Shown here: piece after piece, positions 52,281 to 62,494 of the stretch
Layout: every line of letters begins with the position of its first letter
How positions within the stretch are numbered: the first letter of the stretch is position 1
Origin: Sphingobium algorifonticola
Lineage (GTDB): Bacteria > Pseudomonadota > Alphaproteobacteria > Sphingomonadales > Sphingomonadaceae
Direction of reading: 5' to 3'
Assembly: GCF_004005485.1 (NCBI RefSeq)
Contig: NZ_RZUL01000001.1
Location: 992,001-1,056,000 of the forward strand
Length of the DNA: 64,000 bases
Made by a program: the position numbers and the translations under genes
The notes under the pieces: generated by a model
The model's input: the letters and a program-made list of their open reading frames with translations, nothing else
Database searches by the model: none
What the model was told of the DNA's origin: nothing

Positions 52281-52601
52281 TCAATGATCGCCGGTCAGCT
52301 TCAGTCCCACGATACAGGCGACCAGCAACAATATCAGCCCCAGCCGCACGATACCCAGGGACTCCGCCCCGGTGGCGACACCCACCAGCAACGTGCCCAC
52401 CGCGCCGATGCCGACCCATATGGCATAAGCGGTGCCGAGCGGAATAGTGCGTGCCGCCTGATCCAGCAGGCTGAAGCTGATGAAGGCACAGACGAGGAAG
52501 CCTGCGCTCCAGCCCAGATGACGAAAGCCGTCGGCATAGCGCAGACAGGTTGTGAACCCGACTTCGAACAGTCCCGCGCCAAGCAGCATCAGCCATGCCA
52601 T
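52281..52601 (-). CDS. SMR-family small multidrug/guanidinium exporter (SugE/Gdx-like)
   Basis: 106 residues, four helices. GAGLFEVGFTTCLRYADGF has the essential membrane Glu of SMR proteins, and IPLGTAYAIWVGIGAVGT is the helix-3 signature shared with Gdx/SugE. One gene only, so a dual-topology homodimer is expected. Guanidinium or quaternary ammonium export cannot be separated by eye. Two bases after the GNAT gene. Confidence 0.88.
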   Translation of the reverse strand: MAWLMLLGAGLFEVGFTTCLRYADGFRHLGWSAGFLVCAFISFSLLDQAARTIPLGTAYAIWVGIGAVGTLLVGVATGAESLGIVRLGLILLLVACIVGLKLTGDH

Positions 52602-52603
52602 CT

Positions 52604-53083
52604 TCAGGTCTCCGCCAGGGCGACCAGCGCGTTGCCGTCAAGGCGCTGGAGCGTCCATTCGTCCATGGGCTGCGCGCCTATTGCGCGATAAAAGTCTATT
52701 GCGGGCGTGTTCCAGTCCAGCACCGACCATTCCAGACGGGCGCAATCGCGCGCCAGGGCTATCTGCGCCAGCCGCACGAGCAGCGCCTTGCCTGCGCCCG
52801 ATCCGCGCGCCTCGGGGGAAACGAACAGGTCCTCCAGATAGATGCCGGGTCGCCCCTCGAACGTCGAGAAATTGTGGAAGAAGAGTGCGAAGCCGACGGC
52901 CACCGCACCCCGCTCTGCAATCAGCACTTCGGCCATGGGCCGGGGCCCGAACAGGTGGCGGTCCAGCGTGGCGCGGTCGACGCGCACGGCATGCGACAGC
53001 TTTTCATAGGCCGCGAGCGCCAGGATGAAGCCGTGGATCGCGTCGATATCGTCCGGTGTCGCCTCTCGGATCGCAATGGTCAT
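52604..53083 (-). CDS. GNAT family N-acetyltransferase
   Basis: 159 residues. IREATPDDIDAIHGFILALA is the GNAT N-terminal block and YLEDLFVSPEARGSGAGKALL includes the acetyl-CoA loop (RxxGxG/A, here RGSGAG). WNTPAIDFYRAIGAQPMDEW resembles spermidine/spermine acetyltransferase-like members. Overlaps the DMT gene by ATGA. Confidence 0.88.
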   Translation of the reverse strand: MTIAIREATPDDIDAIHGFILALAAYEKLSHAVRVDRATLDRHLFGPRPMAEVLIAERGAVAVGFALFFHNFSTFEGRPGIYLEDLFVSPEARGSGAGKALLVRLAQIALARDCARLEWSVLDWNTPAIDFYRAIGAQPMDEWTLQRLDGNALVALAET

Positions 53084-53985
53084 GCGGTGCTTCCCTCGAC
53101 ATGCGGCACAAGCGCGGTCTCACGCCGTGCGGAGATCAGGCACCCTGCGACGATCAGCACCGTCCCCGCCAGCGTGGCGAGACTGATCGTCTCGCCAAAG
53201 GCCAGCCAGCCCATGATCGCTGCCCAGACGAAGGCGCTGTATTCCACCGGAATCAGCCGCTGCGCTTCCGCCCGTGCATAGGCCCAGCTCAGGCACATCA
53301 GCGAGGCGAACGCGAGGCCGGCTGCCGCCAGGATAAGCGGCACCTGCGCGAAGCCCGGCGCAACCGCGAGCCATGGCGCGGCAGGCAGGAACAGGGCAAA
53401 CATCACCAGATGCTGGAAAAAGGCGACTTCGACCGGCGAAGCGACATCGGCCTGCTGCTTCTGGATGATGAGGTTCCAGGCGAAGAGAACCGCGGAAATC
53501 AGGGTCGCGCCCGCACCGATCAGGGCGTCGGGATCATAGTCGCCTTGCAACCGCCCGGAAAGGATCACCCCCACCCCCGCCAATCCCAACAGGGAGGCAA
53601 TGACCGCGTGGCGCCCGATGCTTTCTTTCAGCAGCAGCGCGGCCAGATACAGCGCGATCAGCGGTGCGACGAACGTGAGGGCGATGCCTTCGGCCATCGG
53701 CAGCTTTGTCAGCCCGATGAAGAAGAAAAACGCCATGAACCCGACCACGACGCCGCGCAGGACGTGGATGCGCAGGACTGCGCCCGTCGGCCAGGCATTG
53801 CGCAGCGCCACCATGCCCACGATGCCGATCCCGCTGCCCGCCAGCGCCCGCCAGAGCAGCGCATTGTAGACGCCGATCCAGAGGCTCAGCCCCTTCATCG
53901 CCGCATCCATCACGGAAAACAGCGCGACCCCCGCGCAACACACGGCAAAGGCGATGGCGGGGGATGCGGGCGCTTTCTTGTTCAT
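53080..53985 (-). CDS. EamA/DMT family transporter
   Basis: 301 residues, ten helices in two EamA repeats. LPMAEGIALTFVAPLIALYLAALLL and the second-repeat AYARAEAQRLIPVEYSAFVWAAI are DMT-type blocks. Substrate unknown (metabolite export). Follows ispG by 24 bases and overlaps the GNAT gene, suggesting a four-gene string ispG-DMT-GNAT-SMR. Confidence 0.86.
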   Translation of the reverse strand: MNKKAPASPAIAFAVCCAGVALFSVMDAAMKGLSLWIGVYNALLWRALAGSGIGIVGMVALRNAWPTGAVLRIHVLRGVVVGFMAFFFFIGLTKLPMAEGIALTFVAPLIALYLAALLLKESIGRHAVIASLLGLAGVGVILSGRLQGDYDPDALIGAGATLISAVLFAWNLIIQKQQADVASPVEVAFFQHLVMFALFLPAAPWLAVAPGFAQVPLILAAAGLAFASLMCLSWAYARAEAQRLIPVEYSAFVWAAIMGWLAFGETISLATLAGTVLIVAGCLISARRETALVPHVEGSTA

Positions 53986-54009
53986 CAGGATATGCGGCGA
54001 ACAGGCAAG

Positions 54010-55173
54010 TTATTCGGCCGCCACGCTCTCCGCCCCGGCATCCGCGCCGCCCGCGTCGGTTGTCGCCGCCTCGATCTCCGCCGCTTTCGCCTCCACCAGC
54101 TTGACGATATGGTCGATCATGTCGGCGTCCTGCACATGATGGTCGGTGATGCCCGACAGATAGACCATATGCTTGCCGTTGCCGCCGCCGGTGATGCCGA
54201 TATCGGTTTCGCGCGCCTCGCCGGGACCGTTGACCACGCAGCCGAGAACGGAGAGCGACAGAGGGGTGTTGATGTGCGCCAGCCGCGCCTCCAGCGCCTG
54301 CACCGTACGGATCACGTCGAAGCCCTGCCGCGCGCAGCTCGGGCAGGAAACGACGCGGACGCCGCGGGTGCGGATGCCCAGGGACTTGAGTATCTCGTAG
54401 CCGACCCGCACTTCCTCCTCGGGTTCAGCGGACAGCGAGACGCGGATGGTGTCGCCCACCCCTGCCCACAGCAGGTTGCCGATGCCAATCGCGCTTTTCA
54501 CCGTGCCGCCGATCAGGCCGCCTGCCTCGGTGATGCCCAGGTGCAGCGGGCAATCCACCGCGTCGGCCAGTTGCATATAGGCAGCGACGGCCAGGAACAC
54601 GTCGCTGGCCTTCACCGCGACCTTATATGCGTGGAAATCCTGATCCTGAAGCAGCTTGATATGGTCGAGCGCGCTTTCGACCAGCGCCTCGGGACAGGGT
54701 TCGCCATATTTCTCCAGAAGGTCGCGCTCCAGGCTGCCGGCATTCACGCCGATGCGGATCGCGCAGCCGTTCGCCTTGGCCGCGTCCACCACTTCCTTCA
54801 CGCGCGCCGCCGATCCGATATTGCCCGGATTGATACGCAGGCAGGCCGCGCCTGCGTCTGCCGCTTCCAGCGCCCGCTTGTAGTGAAAATGGATATCGGC
54901 GACGATCGGCACCTTCGCCGCGCGCACGATCTGCTTGAGCGCAGCGGTCGACTCCTCGTCGGGGCAGGAGACGCGGATGATATCGACACCTGCTTCCTCG
55001 CACCGGCGAATCTGGTCGATGGTGGCGCGCACGTCATGCGTCAGCGTGTTCGTCATCGTCTGCACCGTCACCGGCGCGCCGCCGCCGACGGGCACATTGC
55101 CGACCATGATCTGGCGGCACTGCCGTCGTGCGATGTCGCGCCAGGGGCGCAGGCCGGGATTGTGGTCGGACAT
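54010..55173 (-). CDS. ispG: 4-hydroxy-3-methylbut-2-enyl-diphosphate synthase
   Basis: 387 residues. TIM barrel with [23 protein letters not shown] N-terminus (here [16 protein letters not shown]), [27 protein letters not shown], and the [4Fe-4S] Cys residues in [14 protein letters not shown] and [11 protein letters not shown]. Penultimate step of the MEP isoprenoid pathway. A TATAGG hexamer about 25 bases before the start might be its -10. Divergent from the isoaspartyl peptidase gene. Confidence 0.96.
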   Translation of the reverse strand: MSDHNPGLRPWRDIARRQCRQIMVGNVPVGGGAPVTVQTMTNTLTHDVRATIDQIRRCEEAGVDIIRVSCPDEESTAALKQIVRAAKVPIVADIHFHYKRALEAADAGAACLRINPGNIGSAARVKEVVDAAKANGCAIRIGVNAGSLERDLLEKYGEPCPEALVESALDHIKLLQDQDFHAYKVAVKASDVFLAVAAYMQLADAVDCPLHLGITEAGGLIGGTVKSAIGIGNLLWAGVGDTIRVSLSAEPEEEVRVGYEILKSLGIRTRGVRVVSCPSCARQGFDVIRTVQALEARLAHINTPLSLSVLGCVVNGPGEARETDIGITGGGNGKHMVYLSGITDHHVQDADMIDHIVKLVEAKAAEIEAATTDAGGADAGAESVAAE

Positions 55174-55300
55174 GGGAAGGCTCCAGTTGATGCCCCGCCT
55201 ATAGACCGTTTGCCGGCGCGTTAGAAGCCGCGGTTGTCGATTGACCGGACATTGCTAAAGGAGGCTTCCCCCACGCTCGTCTTGCCCGGAGTCGTTCCCG

Positions 55301-56239
55301 ATGTCATCGCCCGCCGATCCGAACTGGACGCTCGTCATCCACGGCGGGGCAGGCAGCATGGCGCGCGACCATATGTCGCAGGCGGAGGATGCAGGCGCAC
55401 GCGCGGGCCTATCCGCGGCGCTCGATGCAGGTGCGGCGATCCTCGGCGACGGCGGCAGCGCGCTGGATGCCGTCGAGGCGGCGGTGAAGGTGCTGGAGGA
55501 TGATCCGCATTTCAATGCCGGGCGTGGTTCCGTCTTCACTTATGAAGGCGCCAATGAAATGGATGCCGCGATCATGAACGGTATGGACCGGGCGGCAGGC
55601 GCAGTAGCGCGTACCACCGCCACCCGTAACCCGATCAGCCTGGCGCGCAGGGTCATGACGGACAGCCCGCATGTCCTGCTCGGCAGCGAAGGCGCGGACC
55701 TGTTCTCGCGCGAACAGGGGCTGGAGCAGGCCGATCCGGCATGGTTCGCCACGCCTGAACGGTTGCGGCAACTGGAGGAACTGAAGCGCCGCCCCGACGG
55801 CGCGTTCGACATCGCCATGAAATATGGCACCGTGGGCGCGGTCGCCTGCGACAGCCAGGGCCATGTCGCGGCGGCGACATCCACCGGCGGGCTGACGGGC
55901 AAACGCTGGGGCCGGGTGGGCGATACGCCCCTGATCGGGGCAGGCACCTATGCCGATGACCGGTCCTGCGCGGTATCGGCGACGGGTGCGGGCGAATATT
56001 TCATCCGGATCGGCATCGCGCATGAGATTGCCGCGCGGGTACGACTGGCGGGGGAGGCGCCTGCGGTCGCAACCCAGGCCGTATTTGCCGAACTGGCGGC
56101 GATGGGCGGCGTCGGCGGCGTCATCACCGCCGCACCGGGCGGTGAGGGCGGCTGGCATTTCAACACGGCCGCCATGTATCGCGGCATGGCGAAGGGCGAC
56201 GGTACGCGCCGCATCGCCATCTACGGAGACGAAGGCTGA
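55301..56239 (+). CDS. iaaA: Isoaspartyl peptidase/L-asparaginase (plant type, Ntn hydrolase)
   Basis: 312 residues. Autoprocessing site before Thr177 in KYGTVGAVACDSQGHVA; the N-terminal HGGAGSM and the C-subunit TSTGGLTGKRWGRVGD and TGAGEYFIRIG blocks are typical. Hydrolyses beta-aspartyl dipeptides and asparagine. No signal peptide, so cytosolic. Stop shares one base with the nuclease start (TGATG). Confidence 0.93.
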   Translation: MSSPADPNWTLVIHGGAGSMARDHMSQAEDAGARAGLSAALDAGAAILGDGGSALDAVEAAVKVLEDDPHFNAGRGSVFTYEGANEMDAAIMNGMDRAAGAVARTTATRNPISLARRVMTDSPHVLLGSEGADLFSREQGLEQADPAWFATPERLRQLEELKRRPDGAFDIAMKYGTVGAVACDSQGHVAAATSTGGLTGKRWGRVGDTPLIGAGTYADDRSCAVSATGAGEYFIRIGIAHEIAARVRLAGEAPAVATQAVFAELAAMGGVGGVITAAPGGEGGWHFNTAAMYRGMAKGDGTRRIAIYGDEG

Positions 56240-57099
56240 TGCGCGCCCGCCTGTTCGCCTCGATCGCCGCCCTGATCGCTACGATGCTCGCGCTGTTGCC
56301 CACGCCTGCCCTGGCCTGGTGGGAATATGGGCATGAGACGATTGCCAGTATCGCCAAGGCCAATGTCAGCGCAAAAACCCGGCGCGAAATCGTCGCGCTG
56401 CTGCGCCATGCGCCGGATCTTGCGACGCCGACCTGCCCGCTGCGCTCGATCGAGGATGCGAGCGTCTGGGCGGACTGCATCAAGCCGCTCGGGGATCGCT
56501 TCAGCTACGCCTACAACTGGCATTACCAGAATGTCGGTATCTGCAAGCCGTTCGATCTCAAGGCCGCCTGCCCGGACGGCAATTGCGTTTCCGCACAGAT
56601 CGACCGCAATGCCCGGCTGCTGAAGGACCGCAGCCTTCCCGCGCGCGAACGGCTGATGGCGCTGGCATTTCTCGTACATTTCGTGGGCGATCTGCACCAG
56701 CCGCTCCACGCGGGTGACGACAATGACCTGGGCGGCAACCGCGCCCGTAGCGATTATGGCATCGTCGTCAATCCGCGCCTCAATCTGCACAGCATCTGGG
56801 ACGGCTATCTGGCCGAACGCGGCCTGTCGCAGCCCCCGTCGCTGGTGCGCATCTACAGCGCGGCGGAACGGACGCAGATGGCGGCGGGCACCACCGAGGA
56901 CTGGAGCCGCGAAAGCTGGCAGATCAGCCGCGACGTCGCTTATGCTACAATCCGCGGCGGTGACGCCTGCGCGCCGCATGGCGAGGCGCGCGGCAAGATG
57001 AGCGACGCGCAGATCGCAGCGCAGGTGCCGGTCCTGCGCCTCCAGATCGAGCGCGGAGGGCTGCGGCTGGCGCGGTTGCTGGACGAGGCTTTGGGATAG
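56239..57099 (+). CDS. S1/P1-type nuclease
   Basis: 286 residues with a signal peptide ending in ALA, leaving Trp at the mature N-terminus (WWEYGHETIASIA), which is a zinc ligand in this family. Further ligands: Asp in SIEDASVWADC, His in YNWHYQN, and HFVGDLHQPLHAGDD. Five cysteines suggest disulfides. Periplasmic or secreted single-strand nuclease/3'-nucleotidase. Translated with the isoaspartyl peptidase. Confidence 0.92.
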   Translation: MRARLFASIAALIATMLALLPTPALAWWEYGHETIASIAKANVSAKTRREIVALLRHAPDLATPTCPLRSIEDASVWADCIKPLGDRFSYAYNWHYQNVGICKPFDLKAACPDGNCVSAQIDRNARLLKDRSLPARERLMALAFLVHFVGDLHQPLHAGDDNDLGGNRARSDYGIVVNPRLNLHSIWDGYLAERGLSQPPSLVRIYSAAERTQMAAGTTEDWSRESWQISRDVAYATIRGGDACAPHGEARGKMSDAQIAAQVPVLRLQIERGGLRLARLLDEALG

Positions 57100-57138
57100 G
57101 GCCACCCCGCCGACAGTTCCGGTTGCTTGCCCGCGATC

Positions 57139-57221
57139 CGTCATGCCAGCGAAAGCTGGCATCTCTCTTTTCTGCGGCAGCGCCGGAAAGCCGAGAGACC
57201 CCAGCTTTCGCCGGGGTGACG
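57139..57221. repeat. Intergenic palindromic repeat (large hairpin)
   Basis: The ends are inverted: 57139-57166 (beginning CGTCATGCCAGCGAAAGC) matches the reverse complement of 57194-57221 at 23 of 28 positions. Transcribed, it folds into one long stem-loop between the convergent nuclease and cysQ genes. The type is common in alphaproteobacterial intergenic DNA and often causes false ORFs starting MPAKAGI. Probably also stops transcription. Confidence 0.75.
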
Positions 57222-57229
57222 ATGGAAGA

Positions 57230-57982
57230 TTACATACCGCCCAGCGCCGCCGTCACGGCGTCCGCCACTTCGGCGCGACAGATCAGCAGATCGGGCAGAT
57301 AGGGGTCCGCACGGTTGTAGACGAGCGGCAGGCCGTCGAGGCGGACGCAGTGCAGTCCGTGGGCGATCGCAACGGCGGCAGGCGCGCAATTGTCCCATTC
57401 ATATTGCCCGCCGCTGTGCAGATAGATATCCGCCTCACCGCGCACCACCGCCATGGCTTTCGCGCCTGCCGATCCCATGGGGATGAGGACCGCGCCCAGT
57501 TTCTCTGCGACAGCCAGCGCCTCGGCCGCCGGGCGGCTGCGCGACACCAGCATCCGCAGCGGATTGCCCAGCGGTGGGATCGGCTGCAGCCGGTCCGATC
57601 GCAGAACCAGCCCCAGCCCCGGCAGCGCCACCGCGCCGACGCGCGCCTTGCCGCGGATCGCCAAAGCGACATGCACCGCCCAGTCGTCGCGCCCCTCGCC
57701 ATATTCCCGTGTGCCGTCGAGCGGATCGACGATCCACACGCGCTCGCGATAGAGGCGCGTCCCGTCGCATTTGCGCTCCTCGGAAAGCAGGCCGTCGTCG
57801 GGCCGTGCCGTCGTCAGCGCCTCAACGAGATAATGATTGGCTATCCGGTCGCCTTCGGCACCCATCGCCTTGCCCTCGAACCGGCCATCGGCCCGCACCT
57901 GCATCAGGATGCGCCCGGCTTCCTCCGCCAGTTGCGCCGCCAGCGCGGCATCGGCGGCCAGATCGGGGGTCGGATCGCTCAC
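57230..57982 (-). CDS. cysQ: 3'(2'),5'-bisphosphate nucleotidase CysQ
   Basis: 250 residues from GTG 57982. Inositol-monophosphatase fold: LLSEERK (metal Glu), [11 protein letters not shown] (DPxDGT motif), [10 protein letters not shown], and the C-terminal block [16 protein letters not shown] with WDxxAA-like metal Asp. Removes PAP produced by sulfate assimilation. Start overlaps the cysNC stop (GTGA). Confidence 0.94.
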   Translation of the reverse strand: MSDPTPDLAADAALAAQLAEEAGRILMQVRADGRFEGKAMGAEGDRIANHYLVEALTTARPDDGLLSEERKCDGTRLYRERVWIVDPLDGTREYGEGRDDWAVHVALAIRGKARVGAVALPGLGLVLRSDRLQPIPPLGNPLRMLVSRSRPAAEALAVAEKLGAVLIPMGSAGAKAMAVVRGEADIYLHSGGQYEWDNCAPAAVAIAHGLHCVRLDGLPLVYNRADPYLPDLLICRAEVADAVTAALGGM

Positions 57983-59913
57983 AGATCATAGCTCCATACG
58001 CCCACGACATGCTCGACGATGATGTCGGCGGCCTGTTCCGCGCTCATCCTGGTCGTGTCGATATGGATTTCCGCGCGTTCGGGCGGCTCATAGGGGCTGT
58101 CGATGCCCGTGAAGTTCTTGAGCGCCCCGCTGCGCGCCTTGGCATAGAGGCCCTTCACGTCGCGCGCCTCGGCCTCCGCCAATGGCGTGTCGACATGGAT
58201 TTCGACGAACTCGCCCGCAGGCAGCATGGCGCGCACCATATCGCGTTCGGCGCGAAAGGGCGAAATGAAGGCGGTGATGACGATCAGCCCCGCGTCGGTC
58301 ATCAGCTTGGCTACCTCCCCTACCCGGCGGATATTCTCCACCCGGTCGGCATCGGTAAAGCCCAGGTCGCGGTTCAGGCCATGGCGCACATTGTCCCCGT
58401 CCAGCAGGAAGCTGTGCTTGCCCAGCGCGTAAAGCTTTTTCTCGACGATATTGGCGATGGTCGATTTGCCCGAACCGGAAAGGCCGGTGAACCACAGCAG
58501 TTTCGGCGATTGCCCCTTTTGCGCGGCATGCGCCTCGCGACTGACATCGACGGCCTGCCAGTGGATATTGTCCGCCCGGCGCAGCGCGAAATGGATCATC
58601 CCTGCCCCGACGGTACGGTTGGTCATCCGGTCGATCAGGATGAAGCCGCCCAGATCGCGGTTTTCGGCATATGGCGTGAAGGGAATAGCCCGATCGACCG
58701 AAAGATTGGCGACGCCGATGGCGTTCAGTTCCAGCGTCTTGGCCGCAAGCTGCGCCATGCTGTTGACGTTGACCTGATATTTGGGCTGCTGGATCGTCGC
58801 ACTGACGGTCTGCGTGCCGATCTTCATCCAGTAGGGGCGACCGGGCAGCATCTCCGCCTCGTCCATCCATACGATCGTCGCTTCGAACTGGTCGGCGGTG
58901 GCGACCGGATCGGCGGCCGCGGCGATCACATCACCCCGCGAACAGTCGACTTCGTCGGTGAGCGTCAGCGTGACCGACTGGCCTGCGACGGCGCGATCGA
59001 GATCGCCGTCCAGCGTAACGATGCGCGCCACCGTGCTCGTCTTGCCGCTCGGCAGGATGCGGACGGCATCGCCCGGCGCGATCGCGCCGCTGGCGATCAG
59101 CCCGGCAAAGCCCCGGAAATCGAGATTGGGGCGGTTCACCCACTGCACCGCCATGCGGAACGGCGCCGCTGCGTCGGCTTCGCTGTCGATTTCCACCTGT
59201 TCCAGATGGGCGATCAGGCTCGGCCCGCCGTACCACGGCGTGTTCGGGGACGGGGCCGTGATATTGTCGCCCCTGAAGCCGCTGATCGGCATAGCGGTGA
59301 ACTGCGCGATGCCGATATCGGCGGCGAAGGCGGCGTAGTCCGCCACGATCGCATCATAGGTCGCCTGATCATAGCCGACCAGGTCCATCTTGTTCACCGC
59401 CAGCACGATATGCCTGATGCCGATAAGATGCGCCAGATAGCTGTGGCGGCGGGTCTGCGTCAGCACGCCCTTGCGCGCGTCGATCAGAATGACGGCGAGG
59501 TCCGCGGTGGACGCGCCCGTCACCATATTGCGCGTATATTGCTCGTGCCCCGGTGTGTCGGCGACGATGAACTTGCGCTTTTCGGTGGCGAAAAACCGGT
59601 AGGCGACGTCGATCGTGATTCCCTGCTCGCGTTCGGCGGCTAGGCCGTCGACGAGCAGCGCGAAGTCGATGTCCTGCCCCTGCGTGCCGATGCGCTTGCT
59701 GTCGGCCTCAAGGCTGGCAAGCTGATCCTCGAATATCTGCTTGCTGTCGTAGAGCAGCCTTCCGATCAGCGTCGACTTCCCGTCATCCACCGACCCGCAA
59801 GTGATGAAACGCAGCATCGTCTTGTGCTGATGCGCCTCCAGATAGGCGTCGATGTCCGATGCGATCAGGCTGTCGGCTTTGTAGACGGGTTCGGTCGTCG
59901 CTTGGGTCATCAT
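57979..59913 (-). CDS. cysNC: Bifunctional sulfate adenylyltransferase subunit 1/adenylylsulfate kinase
   Basis: 644 residues. CysN GTPase (about 1-440): [39 protein letters not shown]. CysC APS kinase (about 455-644): [49 protein letters not shown]. Makes APS and then PAPS with CysD. The fusion is usual in alphaproteobacteria (also NodQ). 130 bases after cysD, a gap that holds a degenerate palindromic repeat. Confidence 0.96.
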   Translation of the reverse strand: MMTQATTEPVYKADSLIASDIDAYLEAHQHKTMLRFITCGSVDDGKSTLIGRLLYDSKQIFEDQLASLEADSKRIGTQGQDIDFALLVDGLAAEREQGITIDVAYRFFATEKRKFIVADTPGHEQYTRNMVTGASTADLAVILIDARKGVLTQTRRHSYLAHLIGIRHIVLAVNKMDLVGYDQATYDAIVADYAAFAADIGIAQFTAMPISGFRGDNITAPSPNTPWYGGPSLIAHLEQVEIDSEADAAAPFRMAVQWVNRPNLDFRGFAGLIASGAIAPGDAVRILPSGKTSTVARIVTLDGDLDRAVAGQSVTLTLTDEVDCSRGDVIAAAADPVATADQFEATIVWMDEAEMLPGRPYWMKIGTQTVSATIQQPKYQVNVNSMAQLAAKTLELNAIGVANLSVDRAIPFTPYAENRDLGGFILIDRMTNRTVGAGMIHFALRRADNIHWQAVDVSREAHAAQKGQSPKLLWFTGLSGSGKSTIANIVEKKLYALGKHSFLLDGDNVRHGLNRDLGFTDADRVENIRRVGEVAKLMTDAGLIVITAFISPFRAERDMVRAMLPAGEFVEIHVDTPLAEAEARDVKGLYAKARSGALKNFTGIDSPYEPPERAEIHIDTTRMSAEQAADIIVEHVVGVWSYDL

Positions 59914-59920
59914 ATCATCC

Positions 59921-59975
59921 CGTCATCCCGGCGCAGGCTGGCATTTCGTTCATCGCGGCGCCGGCTGGAGTCCGC
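59921..59975. repeat. Degenerate copy of the intergenic palindromic repeat
   Basis: Begins CGTCATCCCGGCGCAGGCTGG and resembles the start of the 57139 repeat; its inverted partner (GCGCCGGCTGGAGTC, around 59957-59971) is recognisable but eroded. It lies in the cysD-cysNC gap on the transcribed strand and could form a hairpin in the operon mRNA. Confidence 0.5.
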
Positions 59976-60043
59976 GCGACACTGTGGCTGGCCGCAGTAT
60001 AGGCCCACCTTCGCAGCGGCTGACGTGTGTATTCCGTGGCACG

Positions 60044-60952
60044 TCAAAAATACCCCTCCTGCTTCTTTTTCTCCATCCCTGCGCCCCCTGCATCCTTGTC
60101 GATGACACGGCCCTGGCGTTCCGAAGTCGTCGTCAGCAGCATTTCCTGGATGACTTCGGGCAGCGTCGTCGCCCGGCTTTCCACGGCACCGGTCAGGGGG
60201 AAGCAGCCCAGCGTCCGGAACCGCACCCACCGTTCGACGATCTCCGGGCGACGGCCCATCACCCGCTCCAGCCGGGCAATGTCATCCGCCATGAACAGCC
60301 CGCCTTCATATTCGTAGGTCGGGCGCGGCGCGCTGAAATAGAGTGGCACGATCTCGATGCGCTCGGCCATGATATATTGCCAGATGTCCAGCTCGGTCCA
60401 GTTGCTGATGGGAAAGACGCGCATGCTTTCGCCCTTGCTCTTGCGCGCATTGTAAAGTCGCCACAGCTCCGGCCGCTGCTGCTTAGGGTCCCACCTGTGG
60501 TTGGCGGACCGGAAGGAAAAGACGCGTTCCTTTGCCCGGCTTTTCTCCTCGTCGCGTCGCGCGCCGCCGAATGCCGCGTCAAAGCCGTGGAGATCGAGCG
60601 CCTGTTTCAGCCCTTCGGTCTTCCACATGTCGGTGTGCAGCGGGCCATGGTCGAAGGGGTTGATGGCGCGCGCCTTCGCCTCGGGATTTTGATAGACAAG
60701 CAATTCCATGCCAGCCTCATGCGCGGCCTTTTCGCGCAACGCGTACATCGCCTGAAACTTCCACGTCGTGTCGACATGCAACAGCGGGAACGGCGGCGGC
60801 GCGGGATGGAAGGCCTTTTTCGCAAGATGCAGCATCACGGCGGAATCCTTCCCCACCGAATAAAGCATCACGGGCTTTTCCGCTTCGGCCACCACCTCGC
60901 GCATGATGTGGATGCTCTCGGCTTCCAGGCGTTGCAGATGGGTAAGGGACAT
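60044..60952 (-). CDS. cysD: Sulfate adenylyltransferase subunit 2
   Basis: 302 residues. PP-loop ATPase: [20 protein letters not shown] (SxGKDS), [29 protein letters not shown] and [15 protein letters not shown]. Forms APS from ATP and sulfate with CysN. First gene of cysD-cysNC-cysQ. cysH, cysI and cysJ are not in the window. Confidence 0.96.
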   Translation of the reverse strand: MSLTHLQRLEAESIHIMREVVAEAEKPVMLYSVGKDSAVMLHLAKKAFHPAPPPFPLLHVDTTWKFQAMYALREKAAHEAGMELLVYQNPEAKARAINPFDHGPLHTDMWKTEGLKQALDLHGFDAAFGGARRDEEKSRAKERVFSFRSANHRWDPKQQRPELWRLYNARKSKGESMRVFPISNWTELDIWQYIMAERIEIVPLYFSAPRPTYEYEGGLFMADDIARLERVMGRRPEIVERWVRFRTLGCFPLTGAVESRATTLPEVIQEMLLTTTSERQGRVIDKDAGGAGMEKKKQEGYF

Positions 60953-61019
60953 GGAACCGGGCCTTTATGCTGTGCCGCGCCTCTAGCGCCGCAAGGGCCA
61001 TGCGTTCGACCAAGAAAAT

Positions 61020-61928
61020 CTATGCCTGTACAAACGGCGGTTCGGGCAGGCCCGGCACATCGACCCGGAATGCGAACAGCGCCCCTGCCAGCGGCTGGGC
61101 GGCAAGCTGCGCCTCCGACAGGCCGGTACGCGCGGTCGTCACATAGGCGGTTCGCAGATCATCGCCACCAAAGGCGATCATCGTCGGCCGCGTGACGGGC
61201 AGCGGGACTTCGGCGATGATCGCGCCCTCGGGTGACAGGCGCACGACGCGCCCGCCATCGAACAGCGCAGTCCAGTAGCAGCCGTCCGCGTCCACCGATC
61301 CGCCATCCGGGCGGCCCTCGCCCATCGGAAACTGGTGGAATAGGGCGCGGCCATGCAGCGTGCCGTTGGCTGTATCGCAATCATAGATGCGTATCGCGTG
61401 GGACGGCGTATCGGCATGAAAGAAGCGCGCGCCCGCGGCATCGAACGCCGCGCCGTTGCATGTCAGCATACCCCCTTCAATCTGTGTGATGCCGCCGTCC
61501 CCTTCCAGCCGGTAGAGTGCAGCGTCCGACGCTGATTTCGTCATGTTGACGCTGCCCGCCCAGAAACGGCCGACCGGGTCGGTCCGCCCGTCGTTGAAAC
61601 GAAGGTCGGGCCGGTCGGTGAAAATCTGCGCGCCGAACGGCACCGGTGTTCCGTCCCATTGGTCGAGGGTCGCAAAACCGTCCTTCATGGCCAGCAGCAG
61701 GCCGCCACCGGCGCGAAAGGCGAAACAGCCCACCGGCGCATCGAAAAGGCGCGTTTCGTTATCGCCGCTGGCCGGATCGAACCGGTGCAGGGCGTTGCGG
61801 GCGATATCCACCCAGTACAGCCGCTTTTCCGTCGCATGCCAGCGCGGCCCTTCGCCCAGCATCGCCTGCGCTGCCAGCGCAACCTCAGGCCGCGATGATT
61901 CAGCCCCTAATGATTCAGATTGTGTCAT
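61020..61928 (-). CDS. SMP-30/gluconolactonase family lactonase
   Basis: 302 residues, six-bladed propeller. Metal ligands visible: Glu in LGEGPRWH, Asn in RFNDGRTDPVGRFW, Asn in TCNGAAFD and Asp in GGSVDADGCYW. Hydrolyses sugar lactones (regucalcin/Araf lactonase relatives). Cytosolic. No sugar dehydrogenase or dehydratase is adjacent. Divergent from the thioesterase gene. Confidence 0.9.
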   Translation of the reverse strand: MTQSESLGAESSRPEVALAAQAMLGEGPRWHATEKRLYWVDIARNALHRFDPASGDNETRLFDAPVGCFAFRAGGGLLLAMKDGFATLDQWDGTPVPFGAQIFTDRPDLRFNDGRTDPVGRFWAGSVNMTKSASDAALYRLEGDGGITQIEGGMLTCNGAAFDAAGARFFHADTPSHAIRIYDCDTANGTLHGRALFHQFPMGEGRPDGGSVDADGCYWTALFDGGRVVRLSPEGAIIAEVPLPVTRPTMIAFGGDDLRTAYVTTARTGLSEAQLAAQPLAGALFAFRVDVPGLPEPPFVQA

Positions 61929-62043
61929 AAAGGCTGCAATTCCTGATTTTCACGACCCTTGTGGCCCTCGCCGATTGCATATTGCGGACGGGGGGCTAAG
62001 CACAAGCGCAGCATTTTTCGTTTCCGACCCTGAAAGGCAGGAT

Positions 62044-62478
62044 ATGGCAAAGCCCGATCCCTGGCGCCTCGAAATCGACCGCTATCCCTTCATCACGACG
62101 GCCGAAACGCGCTTTCGCGATCTCGATATCATGGGTCACATCAACAATGTGGCGCTTGCGGCCATATTCGAAACCGCGCGGGTTCGCTTCCACCGGCATC
62201 TGGGGCGGCATCCCCACGATCAGGGGGTCCGCTGGCTGATTGCGTCGCTCCATGTCGAATATCTTCAGGAAGCCCATTTTCCAGACGAAATCACCGTTGG
62301 CTCTGCCATCGGCCATATCGGCAATACAAGCTGGACGGTGTATGCCGCCGCCTTCCAGAATGGCGAATGCGTCGCCACCTGCGACTGCGTGGTCGTGACG
62401 CATGGGCCGGGCGGGCGGCGGCGGATCGACGATACGCTGCGTGCGGCGATGGAAACGAACGCCATCCGTCGCGACTGA
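62044..62478 (+). CDS. Acyl-CoA thioesterase, hotdog (4HBT) family
   Basis: 144 residues from ATG 62044. RFRDLDIMGHINNVALAAIFETAR is the 4HBT signature with the active-site Asp, and IASLHVEYLQEAHFPDEITV and VATCDCVVVTH complete the hotdog fold. Substrate probably a medium-size acyl- or hydroxybenzoyl-CoA. Start chosen for AGG spacing and family length. Converges on the regulator gene with 16 bases between stops. Confidence 0.9.
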   Translation: MAKPDPWRLEIDRYPFITTAETRFRDLDIMGHINNVALAAIFETARVRFHRHLGRHPHDQGVRWLIASLHVEYLQEAHFPDEITVGSAIGHIGNTSWTVYAAAFQNGECVATCDCVVVTHGPGGRRRIDDTLRAAMETNAIRRD

Positions 62479-62494
62479 TCGCCCTTTGCGTCGG

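Noticed and set aside
53056..55224. 722-codon open frame on the plus strand opposite ispG and the DMT gene
   Set aside because: Shadow of ispG and the transporter; composition is typical of antisense frames in G+C-rich DNA.
57143..57991. Plus-strand frame beginning MPAKAGISLF
   Set aside because: The start comes from the palindromic repeat at 57139-57221 and the rest is antisense to cysQ; a known kind of false gene.
57574..59643. 689-codon open frame on the plus strand across cysQ/cysNC
   Set aside because: Antisense to well-supported cysQ and cysNC; it arises from high-G+C codon bias and its product is Arg/Gly/His-rich with no domain.
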